64,000 nucleotides of DNA from Streptomyces rubrogriseus (lineage in GTDB: Bacteria; Actinomycetota; Actinomycetes; Streptomycetales; Streptomycetaceae), in assembly GCF_027947575.1 (NCBI RefSeq), contig NZ_CP116256.1, positions 5,704,001 through 5,768,000 on the forward strand, read 5' to 3'. Positions 8,712-17,049 of the stretch are shown here, in pieces. The position numbers were made by a program, and so were the translations under genes. Position 1 is the stretch's first letter. Each line of letters opens with the position of its first letter. The notes below the pieces were generated by a model, which had not been told where the DNA came from, did no database searches, and saw only the letters and a program-made list of their open reading frames with translations.

Positions 8712-8835
8712 GGGCGTCCCTGGGGGCTCCGCCCCCAGACCCCCGGGCCTATGCCCACCCACCACCCGACTCGGTGGGGAGAGAGGTGACGTTTCCGTCC
8801 CGTCCGGCGTTTGAGGACGAGGCCCGTTCAGGGCC
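8712..8835. repeat. REP-like intergenic repeat with hairpins
   Basis: The spacer holds CTGGGGGC-TCC-GCCCCCAG (8720-8738), a compact hairpin that may terminate the opposing glycerate kinase transcript. Then comes the string CGTCCGGCGTTTGAGGACGA (8801-8820), followed by GGCCC-GTTCA-GGGCC. From memory, both word types recur in intergenic regions throughout Streptomyces genomes. No gene is seen here. Confidence 0.6.
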
Positions 8836-8873
8836 GTAAGCGGGGGTCTGCGGGTGGCGGGGGCGAGACTCCC

Positions 8874-10031
8874 CTACGCGACGAAGTCCCGCGCGATCGA
8901 CTCCGCCACCCGCTCCAGGATCGGCCCGGCCTCCGCGATGCACTTCGCCACGTCCGGCTCCACATCCGTCAGCGGATACGCCCGCCGGATCCCCGCCCGC
9001 CCCAGCGTCTCCGCCGGCAGCGCAAGGCGTCCGCACACCGCGACGACCTCCTTGCCCGCGGCCCGGGCCGCCGCCGCGACGCCCGCCGGTGCCTTCCCGT
9101 GCAGGGTCTGCTCGTCCAGCGAGCCCTCCCCCGTGATCACCAGGTCCGCCCGCTCCAGCGCCGACGCGAAGCCCAGCACGTCCAGCATCACCTCGATGCC
9201 GGGCCGGAACCGCGCGCCCAGCAGCATCGCGCCGAACCCGATGCCGCCCGCCGCACCCGCGCCCGGCGACGCGGCGTACTCGGCGGCACGCGCGCCCACG
9301 GTCTCCGTCCGCTCCAGCACCTTCGCGAAGTGCGCCAGGGCCGCGTCCAGGGCCGTCACGTCGTCCGGCGAGGCACCCTTCTGCGGCCCGTAGACCGCCG
9401 GGGCGCCCTTCGGGCCGGTCAGCGGATTGTCGACGTCGCTGGCGAGCACCAGCTCCACGTCGGACAGGCGGGGGTCGAGGCCCGACAGGTCGGCCGAGAC
9501 CAGCCCCGCGAGACCGCCCCCGCCGGGCGCGACCGGCTCGCCGTCCGCGTCCAGGAACCGTGCGCCCAGCGCGGCCAGCATCCCGGCGCCGCCGTCCGTG
9601 GTGGCGCTGCCGCCGACCCCGAACACGATCGTCCGCGCGCCCGCGTCCAGCGCGGCCCGCAGCAGCTCGCCCGAGCCGTACGTGGACGACGTCAGCGGCG
9701 CGAGGACGCCTTCCGGGAGCCGCTGGAGGCCGCTGGCCTCGGCCATCTCCACGACGGCGGTGTCCTCGCGCAGCGCGTACGCCGCCGTCACCTCCGCGCC
9801 GAGGGGGCCCGCGACCCGTACCTCCCGGCGTTCGAACCCGGCCGCGACCGCGGCGGCCACCGTGCCGTCGCCGCCGTCGGCGACGGGCAGCGCCTCGACC
9901 AGGACGTCCGGCACGACGCGGCGCAGTCCGGCCGTGACGCGCTCGGCGACCTCGACGGCCGTCAGCGAGCCCTTGAACTTGTCCGCGGCGACGAGTACCC
10001 GGCGGGTCCCGTCCACAGCAGCGTCAGCCAC
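8874..10031 (-). CDS. Glycerate kinase
   Basis: This kinase phosphorylates glycerate for entry into glycolysis, as used in glyoxylate and allantoin metabolism. The 385-residue product shows the GlxK/GckA family signature: VLVAADKFKGSLTAVEVAERV at the N-terminus, ALPVADGGDGTV, and GVGGSATTDGGAGMLAALG for the nucleotide-binding loop. GAAGGIGFG and ITGEGSLDEQTLHGK follow near the C-terminus. The GTG start is chosen for the GGGGAG site 6 nt upstream; a TTG 13 codons earlier is possible. The gene is convergent with pssA and divergent from the NUDIX gene. Confidence 0.9.
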   Translation of the reverse strand: MADAAVDGTRRVLVAADKFKGSLTAVEVAERVTAGLRRVVPDVLVEALPVADGGDGTVAAAVAAGFERREVRVAGPLGAEVTAAYALREDTAVVEMAEASGLQRLPEGVLAPLTSSTYGSGELLRAALDAGARTIVFGVGGSATTDGGAGMLAALGARFLDADGEPVAPGGGGLAGLVSADLSGLDPRLSDVELVLASDVDNPLTGPKGAPAVYGPQKGASPDDVTALDAALAHFAKVLERTETVGARAAEYAASPGAGAAGGIGFGAMLLGARFRPGIEVMLDVLGFASALERADLVITGEGSLDEQTLHGKAPAGVAAAARAAGKEVVAVCGRLALPAETLGRAGIRRAYPLTDVEPDVAKCIAEAGPILERVAESIARDFVA

Positions 10032-10203
10032 CTTGCTCTCCCCTTGCTCTCCGAGCCTTGCGCACGTCAAGGCAGTCGCGCCGCTGCGACCCTAACCGGA
10101 GGACGCCCGCGCCGTCATGCCCTGCCCACACCGTGGAACCCGCCGTGCACCCGCTCCGGGAGGGCGCCGGGCCCGGAGCCGGGCCGCTCGTTACGCTGCC
10201 GGG

Positions 10204-10698
10204 ATGACCACTGCTGACTACGCCACCTACATCGCCGGACTGCCCCGCGTCCTCGCCGGAGCCGCCGCGGTCTTCCGGGACGCCGCGGGGCGCGTGCTGC
10301 TCGTCGAGCCCAACTACCGCGAGGGGTGGGCGCTGCCCGGCGGGACGATCGAGTCCGAGGACGGGGAGAGCCCGCGGCAGGGCGCGTGGCGGGAGACCCT
10401 GGAGGAGATCGGACTCGACGTGCGGATCGGTCGGCTGCTCGCGGTGGACTGGTCGAACGGGGCGGGCAGGCCGCCGATCGTGGCGTACCTGTACGACGGC
10501 GGGGTCCTGTCGGAGGACGACCTCAAGGCGATCCGGTTGCAGGAGGAGGAGCTGCTGTCCTGGCGGCTGGTGCCGCGCGAGGAACTCGGCGACCACCTGC
10601 TCGGTTCCCTGCACGGCCGGGTGCTGGCCGCGCTGGACGTACTGGCGGACGGCTCCGGCACGGCCGAGCTGGAGGACGGCGTGCGGGTCGACCGATAA
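10204..10698 (+). CDS. NUDIX hydrolase
   Basis: This 164-residue protein has a NUDIX box. GWALPGGTIESEDGES leads to RETLEEIGL, which matches the REUXEEXGU core that binds catalytic metal. Two extra residues sit between GG and the first Glu compared with the usual spacing, so the loop is slightly longer than standard. The substrate, some nucleoside diphosphate linked to a group X, cannot be told from sequence. No clear ribosome site precedes the ATG. A sirtuin gene follows 40 nt downstream on the same strand, and both may act on nucleotide or NAD-derived metabolites. Confidence 0.85.
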   Translation: MTTADYATYIAGLPRVLAGAAAVFRDAAGRVLLVEPNYREGWALPGGTIESEDGESPRQGAWRETLEEIGLDVRIGRLLAVDWSNGAGRPPIVAYLYDGGVLSEDDLKAIRLQEEELLSWRLVPREELGDHLLGSLHGRVLAALDVLADGSGTAELEDGVRVDR

Positions 10699-10738
10699 CC
10701 GTTCGCCGACCGCACCCCCGCGCCCTACCCTCGACCGC

Positions 10739-11464
10739 ATGACCGGCAAGCCTCTCGTCGCCATCCTCAGCGGTGCCGGCGTCTCCACCGACTCCGGCAT
10801 CCCCGACTACCGCGGTCCGAACGGTCTGTGGCGGCGCGACCCGGAGGCCGAGAAGCTCGTCACGTACGAGTACTACATGGGCGATCCGGAGATCAGGCGG
10901 CGCTCCTGGCTGATGCGGCGGGACAGCGCCGCGCTGCACGCCGAGCCGAACGCGGCGCACCGCGCGGTGGCCGACCTGGAGCGCCGCGGGGTACCGGTGC
11001 GCGTGCTCACGCAGAACGTGGACGGTCTGCACCAGCTCGCCGGGGTCTCCGCCCGCAAGGTCCTCGAACTGCACGGCACCGCGCGCGCCTACGTGTGCAC
11101 CGGCTGCGGGGTCCGGGGGCCGATGGCGGACGCGCTGGCCCGGCTCGAGGCCGGTGAGGCCGACCCGCCGTGCCTGGAGTGCGGCGGCATTCTGAAGTCG
11201 GCGACCGTGATGTTCGGCGAGCGCCTCGACCCGGTGGTGCTGGGCGAGGCGGCCGCCATCAGCAAGGCGTGCCGGGTGTTCGTCGCGGTCGGCACCAGTC
11301 TCCAGGTGGAGCCCGCCGCCGGACTGGCCCGGGTCGCCGTCGAGCACGGGGCCCGGCTGGTCGTCGTCAACGCGGAGCCGACGCCCTACGACGACCTGGC
11401 CGACGAGGTGGTCCGGGAGCCGATCGGCACCGCCCTGCCCGCGCTGCTGCGCGGGCTGGGCTGA
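10739..11464 (+). CDS. NAD-dependent protein deacylase (sirtuin)
   Basis: The 241-residue protein is a compact bacterial Sir2. It has the NAD-binding loop GAGVSTDSGIPDYRG, the TQNVDGLH segment with the catalytic His region (LELHGT), two zinc Cys pairs (CTGC and CLEC), FGERLD, and VGTSLQVEPAAGL. It removes acyl groups from lysines, producing nicotinamide and O-acyl-ADP-ribose. Such enzymes reverse acylation of acyl-CoA synthetases in actinomycetes, but nothing in the sequence names its target. It is convergent with the oxidoreductase gene, with only 34 nt between the two stops. Confidence 0.93.
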   Translation: MTGKPLVAILSGAGVSTDSGIPDYRGPNGLWRRDPEAEKLVTYEYYMGDPEIRRRSWLMRRDSAALHAEPNAAHRAVADLERRGVPVRVLTQNVDGLHQLAGVSARKVLELHGTARAYVCTGCGVRGPMADALARLEAGEADPPCLECGGILKSATVMFGERLDPVVLGEAAAISKACRVFVAVGTSLQVEPAAGLARVAVEHGARLVVVNAEPTPYDDLADEVVREPIGTALPALLRGLG

Positions 11465-11498
11465 GCCTCGACGGCGGGAACCGGGGACCGGAGGCCGG

Positions 11499-12368
11499 TC
11501 AGAACAGGGTGTCGGCGAGGCGGTCGACCTGGTCGGGGTCCGAGGTCCAGCAGTAGAGCACGACCTCGTCGGCGCCGATGTCCCGGAAGGCGTCGACGGC
11601 GGCCCGGATCTCCCGTGCGGTGGTGAGCAGGCCCTCGGCCATGTACTCGGCGCGTCCGGTGAAGGCGTAGTAGTCGCGGAGGTTGCGCCGGGCCCGCTCC
11701 ACCGTGGCGTCGGGGCCGAGGGCGACGCTCGCCTGGGCGACCAGGCGCGGCCGGCCCGGGCGGTCGTACTTCCGCCAGACCGCCTCGACCCGGCGGAACA
11801 GGCCGCTCATGTGCGCGGCGGGCAGCGCGGCGCCGAGGAACCCGTCGCCGAACCGGCCGACCCGTTCCAGGGCGGCCGGGGCGAAGCCGCCGAACAGCAC
11901 CCGCGGTCCGCCGGGCGTGGCGGGGCGGGGCCCGATGGGGCCGACGTCGCGGCCGTAGGGCTCGCCGTCCCAGGTGCGGCGCAGGAGGGCCATCTGCTCG
12001 TCGAGGCGGCGGCCCCGGCGGTGGAGGTCGATGCCGGCGGCGAGGCAGTCGTCGGCGCGCCCGCCGACTCCGATGCCGAGCGTGAAGCGGCCGTCCGACA
12101 GGCGGTCGAGGGTGGCGGTCTGCTTGGCGAGCAGCGCGGTGTTGTGGACGGGGGCGATCAGCACCTCGGTCTGCAGGCGGATGCGGGAGGTGGCGCCCGC
12201 CAGGGTCGCGAGGGTGATCAGGGGTTCGGGGTTGTCGTAGACGAGCCGGTCGAGCAGTCCCAGCGTGCTGAAGGGGAGCGCGTCGGCGCGCCGGGCCCAG
12301 GTCGGCAGCAGGGCGGGGTCGTCGACGGGCAGGCCGAGGCCGATGTGCGGGCGGTGCGTGGAATGCAT
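11499..12368 (-). CDS. LLM-class flavin-dependent oxidoreductase
   Basis: This 289-residue protein belongs to the luciferase-like monooxygenase superfamily, a TIM-barrel fold using FMN or F420. Visible family features are HIGLGLPVDDPALLPTWARRAD at the N-terminus, LATLAGATSRIRLQTEV, LAKQTATLDRLSDGRFTLGIGVG, and GADEVVLYC near the end. The ATG has GGAGG 9 nt upstream. The frame stays open well beyond that ATG, but that part is antisense to ogt and is not expected to be translated. The substrate is unknown. Confidence 0.85.
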   Translation of the reverse strand: MHSTHRPHIGLGLPVDDPALLPTWARRADALPFSTLGLLDRLVYDNPEPLITLATLAGATSRIRLQTEVLIAPVHNTALLAKQTATLDRLSDGRFTLGIGVGGRADDCLAAGIDLHRRGRRLDEQMALLRRTWDGEPYGRDVGPIGPRPATPGGPRVLFGGFAPAALERVGRFGDGFLGAALPAAHMSGLFRRVEAVWRKYDRPGRPRLVAQASVALGPDATVERARRNLRDYYAFTGRAEYMAEGLLTTAREIRAAVDAFRDIGADEVVLYCWTSDPDQVDRLADTLF

Positions 12369-12550
12369 GGGTGCGGTCCTCCGGAGGGCATGCCGAAAAG
12401 TGGCGCCGCCCCTCCGTGGTCCCGGGCTGCTGTGCGCGGGCCTGCTCCCCATCTGCGGCATCGTTCGGGAGAGCGTGGTCTTCGAAGTCCGGTGAGCGTA
12501 ACGGGCCCCGCGGCGCACGGGCAACGCGTTTTCGCCCGGGGCCCGCGCGG

Positions 12551-13045
12551 CTAGAACAGGGCCTGCGGCGCCGCCGCCCCGCGTTCGAAGTCCAGCAGCC
12601 GCTGCTTGCGCTCCAGGCCGCCGCCGTAGCCGGTGAGGCCGCCGCTCGCGCCGATGACGCGGTGGCAGGGGACGATGATGCCGATCGGGTTGCGGCCGTT
12701 GGCGAGGCCCACGGCGCGGGAGGCGGCCGGGTTGCCGAGGGCGGCGGCGAGTTCGCCGTAGGTGCGGGTCTCGCCGTACGGGATCTTCTGGAGCTGTGTC
12801 CAGACGGTGCGCTGGAACGGGGTGCCGTTCAGCCGCAGGCCGAGGGTGAAGTCCTTCAGTTCGCCGGTGAAGTAGGCCTCCAGCTGCTCCTCGGTCTCGG
12901 CGAAGGGGCGTTCGTCGCGTGCGCCGAAGGTCTCCTCGGCCGGGCGGTGGCGCTGGTCGGTCATGTAGAGGCCGCACAGGGCGCCGTCCTCGGCGACGAG
13001 GGTGAGTGCGCCGTAGGGGCTGTCGATCACGGTGTGCTGTTTCAC
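12551..13045 (-). CDS. ogt: Methylated-DNA--protein-cysteine S-methyltransferase
   Basis: This suicide DNA-repair protein takes methyl groups from O6-methylguanine. The 164-residue product has the active-site motif IIVPCHRV with the acceptor Cys, preceded by the helix-turn-helix segment GETRTYGELAAALGNPAASRAVG. The start is GTG. It lies 37 nt downstream of the Ada-AlkA gene on the same strand, so the two probably form one alkylation-repair operon. This matters because the upstream protein has no methyltransferase active site of its own. Confidence 0.95.
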   Translation of the reverse strand: MKQHTVIDSPYGALTLVAEDGALCGLYMTDQRHRPAEETFGARDERPFAETEEQLEAYFTGELKDFTLGLRLNGTPFQRTVWTQLQKIPYGETRTYGELAAALGNPAASRAVGLANGRNPIGIIVPCHRVIGASGGLTGYGGGLERKQRLLDFERGAAAPQALF

Positions 13046-13082
13046 GGGTTTCGCTCCGGCTCCTCGAACGGGCTCGACGGTC

Positions 13083-14567
13083 TCATACGGGCAGGAAGTT
13101 GATCGGGTGGTCGTCGGTCGCCCACAGGTACTGGACGGCGTACGCCCGCCAGGGCCGCCAGGCCGCCGCGCGGGCGGTGAGCGCGGCCGGGGTGGAGGGC
13201 AGGCCCAGTTCGGCGGCGGCGCGGCGGATGCCGAGGTCGGTGGGGAGGAAGGCGTCGGGGTCGCCGAGGGCGCGCATGGCGATGACGTCGGCGGTCCAGG
13301 GGCCGAAGCCGGGGAGGTCGAGGAGTCGGGCGCGGGTCTCGGCCCAGTCGGACTCGACGCCCGGGTTGACCGAGCCGTCGGCCAGGTGGGCGACCAGGGT
13401 GGTGAAGGTGGTGCGGCGGGTCCTGGGCATCGCCAGGGTCTCCGGGTCCACCGCCGCCAGCGCCTCGGTCGACGGGAAGAGGTGGGTGAGGCCGCCCTCG
13501 GGGTCGTCCACCGGATCGCCGTGCGCGGTGACCAGGCGGGCGGCGTGGGTGCGGGCGGCTGCGGTGGAGACCTGCTGGCCGAGCACGGCCCGTACGGCGA
13601 ACTCCGCCTCGTCCACGGTGCGCGGCACCCGCCGCCCGGGGGCCTTGTCGACGAGCGGCGCGAGCAGCGGGTCGGCGCGCAGCTGGTCGTCGATCGCCAC
13701 CGGATCGGCGTCCAGGTCGAGCAGGCGCCGGCAGCGGCTGATGGCGACGGTCAGGTCGCGCAGGTCGCTGAGGGTGAGGCGGCAGGCGATGTGGTCGGGG
13801 TTGGGGGTGAGGGCCACGATGCCGTGACCGTACGGGAGGCGCAGGGTGCGGCGGTACGCGCCGTCCTTCCACTCCTCCACGCCGGGTACGGCGGTGGCGG
13901 CGAGGTGGCCGAAGAGGTTGTCGGGGTTGAGGGGGGCGCGGAAGGGGAGGCGGAGGGACAGGGCGCCGGGGGCGGTGGTGGCGGGGCGGTTCCTGGGGGC
14001 GCGGGTGCGCAGTTCGCTCGGGGAGAGGGCGTAGACCTCGCGGACCGTGTCGTTGAAGGTGCGGATGGAGGAGAAGCCGGCCGCGAAGGCGATGTCCGCC
14101 ATGGGCAGCGGGGTGGTCTCGATCAGCAGCCGCGCGGTCTGGGCGCGCTGTGCGCGGGCGAGGGCGAGGGGGCCCGCGCCCAGTTCGGCCAGGAGCTGGC
14201 GTTCGACCTGGCGGGTGCTGTAGCCGAGGCGGGCGGCGAGACCGGGCACGCCCTCGCGGTCCACGACGCCGTCGGCGATCAGGCGCATGGCGCGGGCCGT
14301 GAGGTCGGCGCGCCGGTTCCACTCGGGCGAGCCGGGGCTGGTGTCCGGACGGCAGCGCTTGCACGCCCGGAACCCGGCCTGCTGGCAGGCCGCCGCGCTC
14401 GGGTAGAAGGTCATGTTCCCGGGCTTGGGCGGCACCACCGGACAGCTCGGCCGGCAGTAGATGCCGGTGGTCAGGACGGCCGTGAAGAACCAGCCGTCGA
14501 ACCGCGCGTCCTTCGACTGCACGGCGCGCACGCAGCGCTCGGTGTCGGTGTGCATTCCCGTCTGCAT
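13083..14567 (-). CDS. alkA: Ada-type regulator fused to AlkA 3-methyladenine DNA glycosylase
   Basis: The protein combines sensing and repair of alkylated DNA. The first 80 or so residues form the Ada zinc domain, with four Cys in TTGIYCRPSCPV and RACKRCRP; the first is the methyl-phosphotriester acceptor. Then comes an AraC-type helix-turn-helix (IAFAAGFSSIRTFNDTVRE), then an AlkA glycosylase domain with the helix-hairpin-helix LPGFGPWTADVIAMRALGDPDAF and its catalytic Asp. Of three possible starts, the ATG giving MQTGMHTDTERC is taken; an ATG four codons later and a GTG six codons earlier exist, and none has a good ribosome site. The product is about 494 residues. Confidence 0.93.
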   Translation of the reverse strand: MQTGMHTDTERCVRAVQSKDARFDGWFFTAVLTTGIYCRPSCPVVPPKPGNMTFYPSAAACQQAGFRACKRCRPDTSPGSPEWNRRADLTARAMRLIADGVVDREGVPGLAARLGYSTRQVERQLLAELGAGPLALARAQRAQTARLLIETTPLPMADIAFAAGFSSIRTFNDTVREVYALSPSELRTRAPRNRPATTAPGALSLRLPFRAPLNPDNLFGHLAATAVPGVEEWKDGAYRRTLRLPYGHGIVALTPNPDHIACRLTLSDLRDLTVAISRCRRLLDLDADPVAIDDQLRADPLLAPLVDKAPGRRVPRTVDEAEFAVRAVLGQQVSTAAARTHAARLVTAHGDPVDDPEGGLTHLFPSTEALAAVDPETLAMPRTRRTTFTTLVAHLADGSVNPGVESDWAETRARLLDLPGFGPWTADVIAMRALGDPDAFLPTDLGIRRAAAELGLPSTPAALTARAAAWRPWRAYAVQYLWATDDHPINFLPV

Positions 14568-14646
14568 GGGTCCAGGATGGTGCACCGGCCGGGCCGGGGC
14601 TGGCGGGAATCCGACATGGAGGTGCCGCGTGCTGGGGCCTGGCGGA

Positions 14647-16569
14647 TCACTCCGGGCGCCAGGCCGACTCGCGCAGCAGCCGCAGGCCGTTCAGACCGAC
14701 CAGCACGGTCGAGCCCTCGTGGCCCGCGACGCCGAGCGGCAGCGGGAGGTGGCCGATGAGGTCCCACAGGACGAGGACGGTGATGAAGACCCCGGCGACG
14801 GCCAGGTTCTGGACGACCAGCCTGCGGGCACGCCGGGAGAGGTCCACGACCGCGGGTACGGCCGTCAGCTCGTCGCGTACGACGACCGCGTCGGCGGTCT
14901 CCAGGGCGAGGTCGGAGCCTGCCCCGCCCATGGCGACACCGGCGTGCGCGGCGGCCAGTGCGGGGGCGTCGTTGACGCCGTCGCCGACGAAGAGCACCTT
15001 GCGGCCGGCCCGCTCGCGCTCCCGTACGGCCTCGACCTTGCCCTCGGGCAGCAGTCCGGCGCGGACGTCGGTGATACCGGTCGCGTCGGCCACGCGGGCG
15101 GCGGCGGCCGCGTGGTCGCCGGTGAGCAGGGTGGGGGCGGTGCCGGTGAGGGCGGTGAGCCGGGTGGTGGCCCGGGCGGCGTCGGCGCGGAGGCGGTCGG
15201 TGAGGGCGAGGGTGCCCAGCGGGGTGCCGTCGCGGGTGACGCGGACGGTGGTCTCGGCGCCCGCAGCGCCCTCGGTGGGATCGGCGCGGCCGACGTGCAC
15301 CGTGCGGCCGTCGACCACGGCCGTCACGCCGCGGCCGGGAGCCGCCGTGAAGTCGTCGGCGGGCGCGATGTGCAGTCCCCGGGCGCGGGCGGCGGCCACG
15401 ATCGCGCGGGCCAGCGGGTGCTCGCTGGGGTGCTCGGCCGCGGCGGCGAGGGCGAGGAGGGCGTCCTCGTCGACATCCCCACCGGCCACCGGACTTACGG
15501 CGGTCACCTCGGGGGTCCCCTCGGTGAGGGTGCCGGTCTTGTCGAGGGCGGCGGTGTCGATCTCGCCGAGGCGTTCCATGGCGACCGCCGACTTGACCAG
15601 GACGCCGTGCCGGCCGGCGTTGGCGATGGCCGAGAGCAGCGGCGGCATGGTCGCCAGGACGACCGCGCACGGCGAGGCGACGATCATGAAGGTCATGGCG
15701 CGCAGCAGGGCGTCCGTGAGGTCGGCACCGAAGGCGAGCGGGATGCCGAAGACCGCGAGGGTGGCGACGACCACCCCGACCGAGTAGCGCTGCTCGATCT
15801 TCTCGATGAACAGCTGGGTCGGCGCCTTGGTGCGGGACGCCTCCTCGACCAGGGTGACGATCCGGGCGATGACCGAGTCGGCCGGATCGCGCCCGACGCG
15901 GACGCGCAGGGCGCCGGTGCCGTTGAGGGTGCCGGCGAAGACGTCGTCGCCGGGGCGCTTGAGGACGGGCAGGGACTCGCCGGTGATGGTGGCCTGGTCG
16001 ACCTCGCCGGTGCCCTCGACGACGGTGCCGTCGGCGCCGATCCGCTCGCCCGGCCGGACCAGGACCAGGTCGCCGACGGCGAGGTCGGCGGCGGGGACGG
16101 TCTCCTCGCCGCCTTCCCGCAGGCGGGTCGCGGTGGTGGGCGCGAGGTCGAGCAGGCCGCGCACGGAGTCGGCGGTGCGGGCGGTGGCCAGGGCCTCCAG
16201 GGCGCCGGAGGTGGCGAAGATGACGATCAGCAGGCCGCCGTCGAGGACCTGCCCGATGGCGGCCGCGCCGAGCGCCGCGACGATCATCAGCAGATCGACG
16301 TCCAGGGTCTTCTCGCGCAGCGCCCGCAGCCCTTCCAGCGCGGGCTCCCAGCCGCCGGCGGCATAGGCGAGCGCGTACAGCGGGCCGTACGTCCAGGCGG
16401 GGGCGGAGCCCAGGTCGAGGGGCAGGGCCGCGAGGAAGGCTACGAGGGAGACCAGCGCCCAGCGGGCCTCGGGCAGGGTGAGGACGCGGGTGCGGCGGCG
16501 GGGCGGCGCAGCCGCGGCGGGCGCGGTCTGCGGAGCGGGGGCGAGGGTGGTGGACACGCGGCCCACCAT
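14647..16569 (-). CDS. P1B-type metal-transporting ATPase, probably Ni/Co efflux (P1B-4 type)
   Basis: This ATP-driven exporter should move a divalent metal out of the cell. It has the actuator motif TGES, the DKTGT phosphorylation site, GDGVNDAPALAAA for ATP/Mg, and about six to eight membrane segments. The metal-path motifs are SPC (in MIVASPCAVVL) and HEGST near the C-terminus, which define the P1B-4 group, often Co or Ni. There is no N-terminal heavy-metal-binding domain, as in that group. Starts at 16581, 16569 (ATG) and 16557 (GTG, with GGTGGG upstream) are all possible; the outermost overlaps the presumed operator. The divergent gene encodes an NmtR-like sensor, supporting the metal choice. 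Confidence 0.9.
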   Translation of the reverse strand: MVGRVSTTLAPAPQTAPAAAAPPRRRTRVLTLPEARWALVSLVAFLAALPLDLGSAPAWTYGPLYALAYAAGGWEPALEGLRALREKTLDVDLLMIVAALGAAAIGQVLDGGLLIVIFATSGALEALATARTADSVRGLLDLAPTTATRLREGGEETVPAADLAVGDLVLVRPGERIGADGTVVEGTGEVDQATITGESLPVLKRPGDDVFAGTLNGTGALRVRVGRDPADSVIARIVTLVEEASRTKAPTQLFIEKIEQRYSVGVVVATLAVFGIPLAFGADLTDALLRAMTFMIVASPCAVVLATMPPLLSAIANAGRHGVLVKSAVAMERLGEIDTAALDKTGTLTEGTPEVTAVSPVAGGDVDEDALLALAAAAEHPSEHPLARAIVAAARARGLHIAPADDFTAAPGRGVTAVVDGRTVHVGRADPTEGAAGAETTVRVTRDGTPLGTLALTDRLRADAARATTRLTALTGTAPTLLTGDHAAAAARVADATGITDVRAGLLPEGKVEAVRERERAGRKVLFVGDGVNDAPALAAAHAGVAMGGAGSDLALETADAVVVRDELTAVPAVVDLSRRARRLVVQNLAVAGVFITVLVLWDLIGHLPLPLGVAGHEGSTVLVGLNGLRLLRESAWRPE

Positions 16570-16576
16570 ACAGGAA

Positions 16577-16614
16577 CACATGAAGACTCATTCATTCTTT
16601 CATCCGTTCATGTG
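16577..16614. promoter_or_regulatory. ArsR/SmtB-type operator region between ATPase and sensor genes
   Basis: CACATGAA and TTCATGTG are exact inverted copies 22 nt apart, with a nested TGAA-N6-TTCA inside. TGAA/TTCA half-sites resemble SmtB/NmtR-class operators. The region is far richer in AT than its surroundings and lies at the start of the efflux gene, where a metal-free sensor would repress it. Confidence 0.6.
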
Positions 16615-16625
16615 CCTCCGCCGAG

Positions 16626-16666
16626 TCCTCCGTAGGTCCTCCGTAGGTCCCCCGTAGGTCCTCCGG
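16626..16666. repeat. 11-nt tandem repeat, about 3.7 copies
   Basis: The unit TCCTCCGTAGG occurs twice exactly, once with one change (TCCCCCGTAGG) and once truncated. The period is close to one helical turn. It lies just upstream of the sensor gene, between the palindrome and the start codon. Confidence 0.85.
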
Positions 16667-16686
16667 GCGATGCGTAAGATGACCGC

Positions 16687-17049
16687 ATGGGTCACGGAGC
16701 CGCCACCACCGCGCAGGACGCCGCCGAGCGGGTGCGCCTGGACGCGGACAACGTCGCGAAGGTCGCCACGACCCTCCAGGCCCTGTCCACCCCGTCCCGG
16801 CTGCTGATCCTGGCCCGGCTGCGCGAAGGCCCGCTGCCCGCCACCGAGTTGGCGGCGGAGGTCGGCATGGAGCAGTCGGCCTGCTCGCACCAGCTGCGGC
16901 TGCTGCGCAACCTCGGTCTGGTGGTCGGCGAGCGCAAGGGCCGTTCGGTGGTGTACGCCCTGCACGACGACCATGTCGCCGGGCTGCTCGACCAGGCCGT
17001 CTACCACGTGGAGCACCTGCGGCTGGGGATCAGCGACACGGCTGAGTGA
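16687..17049 (+). CDS. nmtR: ArsR/SmtB-family Ni/Co sensor, NmtR-like
   Basis: This 120-residue winged-helix repressor releases DNA when metal binds. The DNA-reading helix is EQSACSHQLRLLRNLGLV. Its alpha-5 segment reads DDHVAGLLDQAVYHVEHL, giving the D-x-H ... H-x2-H ligand pattern of M. tuberculosis NmtR (His rather than SmtB's Glu at the last position). The N-terminus MGHG also matches NmtR, where the free Gly2 amine and His3 join the nickel site. These points favour Ni/Co over Zn or As. It is divergent from the P1B-4 ATPase, the expected target. Its 3' end overlaps the convergent DUF72 gene by 20 nt. Confidence 0.9.
   Translation: MGHGAATTAQDAAERVRLDADNVAKVATTLQALSTPSRLLILARLREGPLPATELAAEVGMEQSACSHQLRLLRNLGLVVGERKGRSVVYALHDDHVAGLLDQAVYHVEHLRLGISDTAE

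Noticed and set aside
16626..16666. Short tandem repeats as a possible CRISPR array
   Set aside because: The copies are directly adjacent with no spacers and no cas genes are present.
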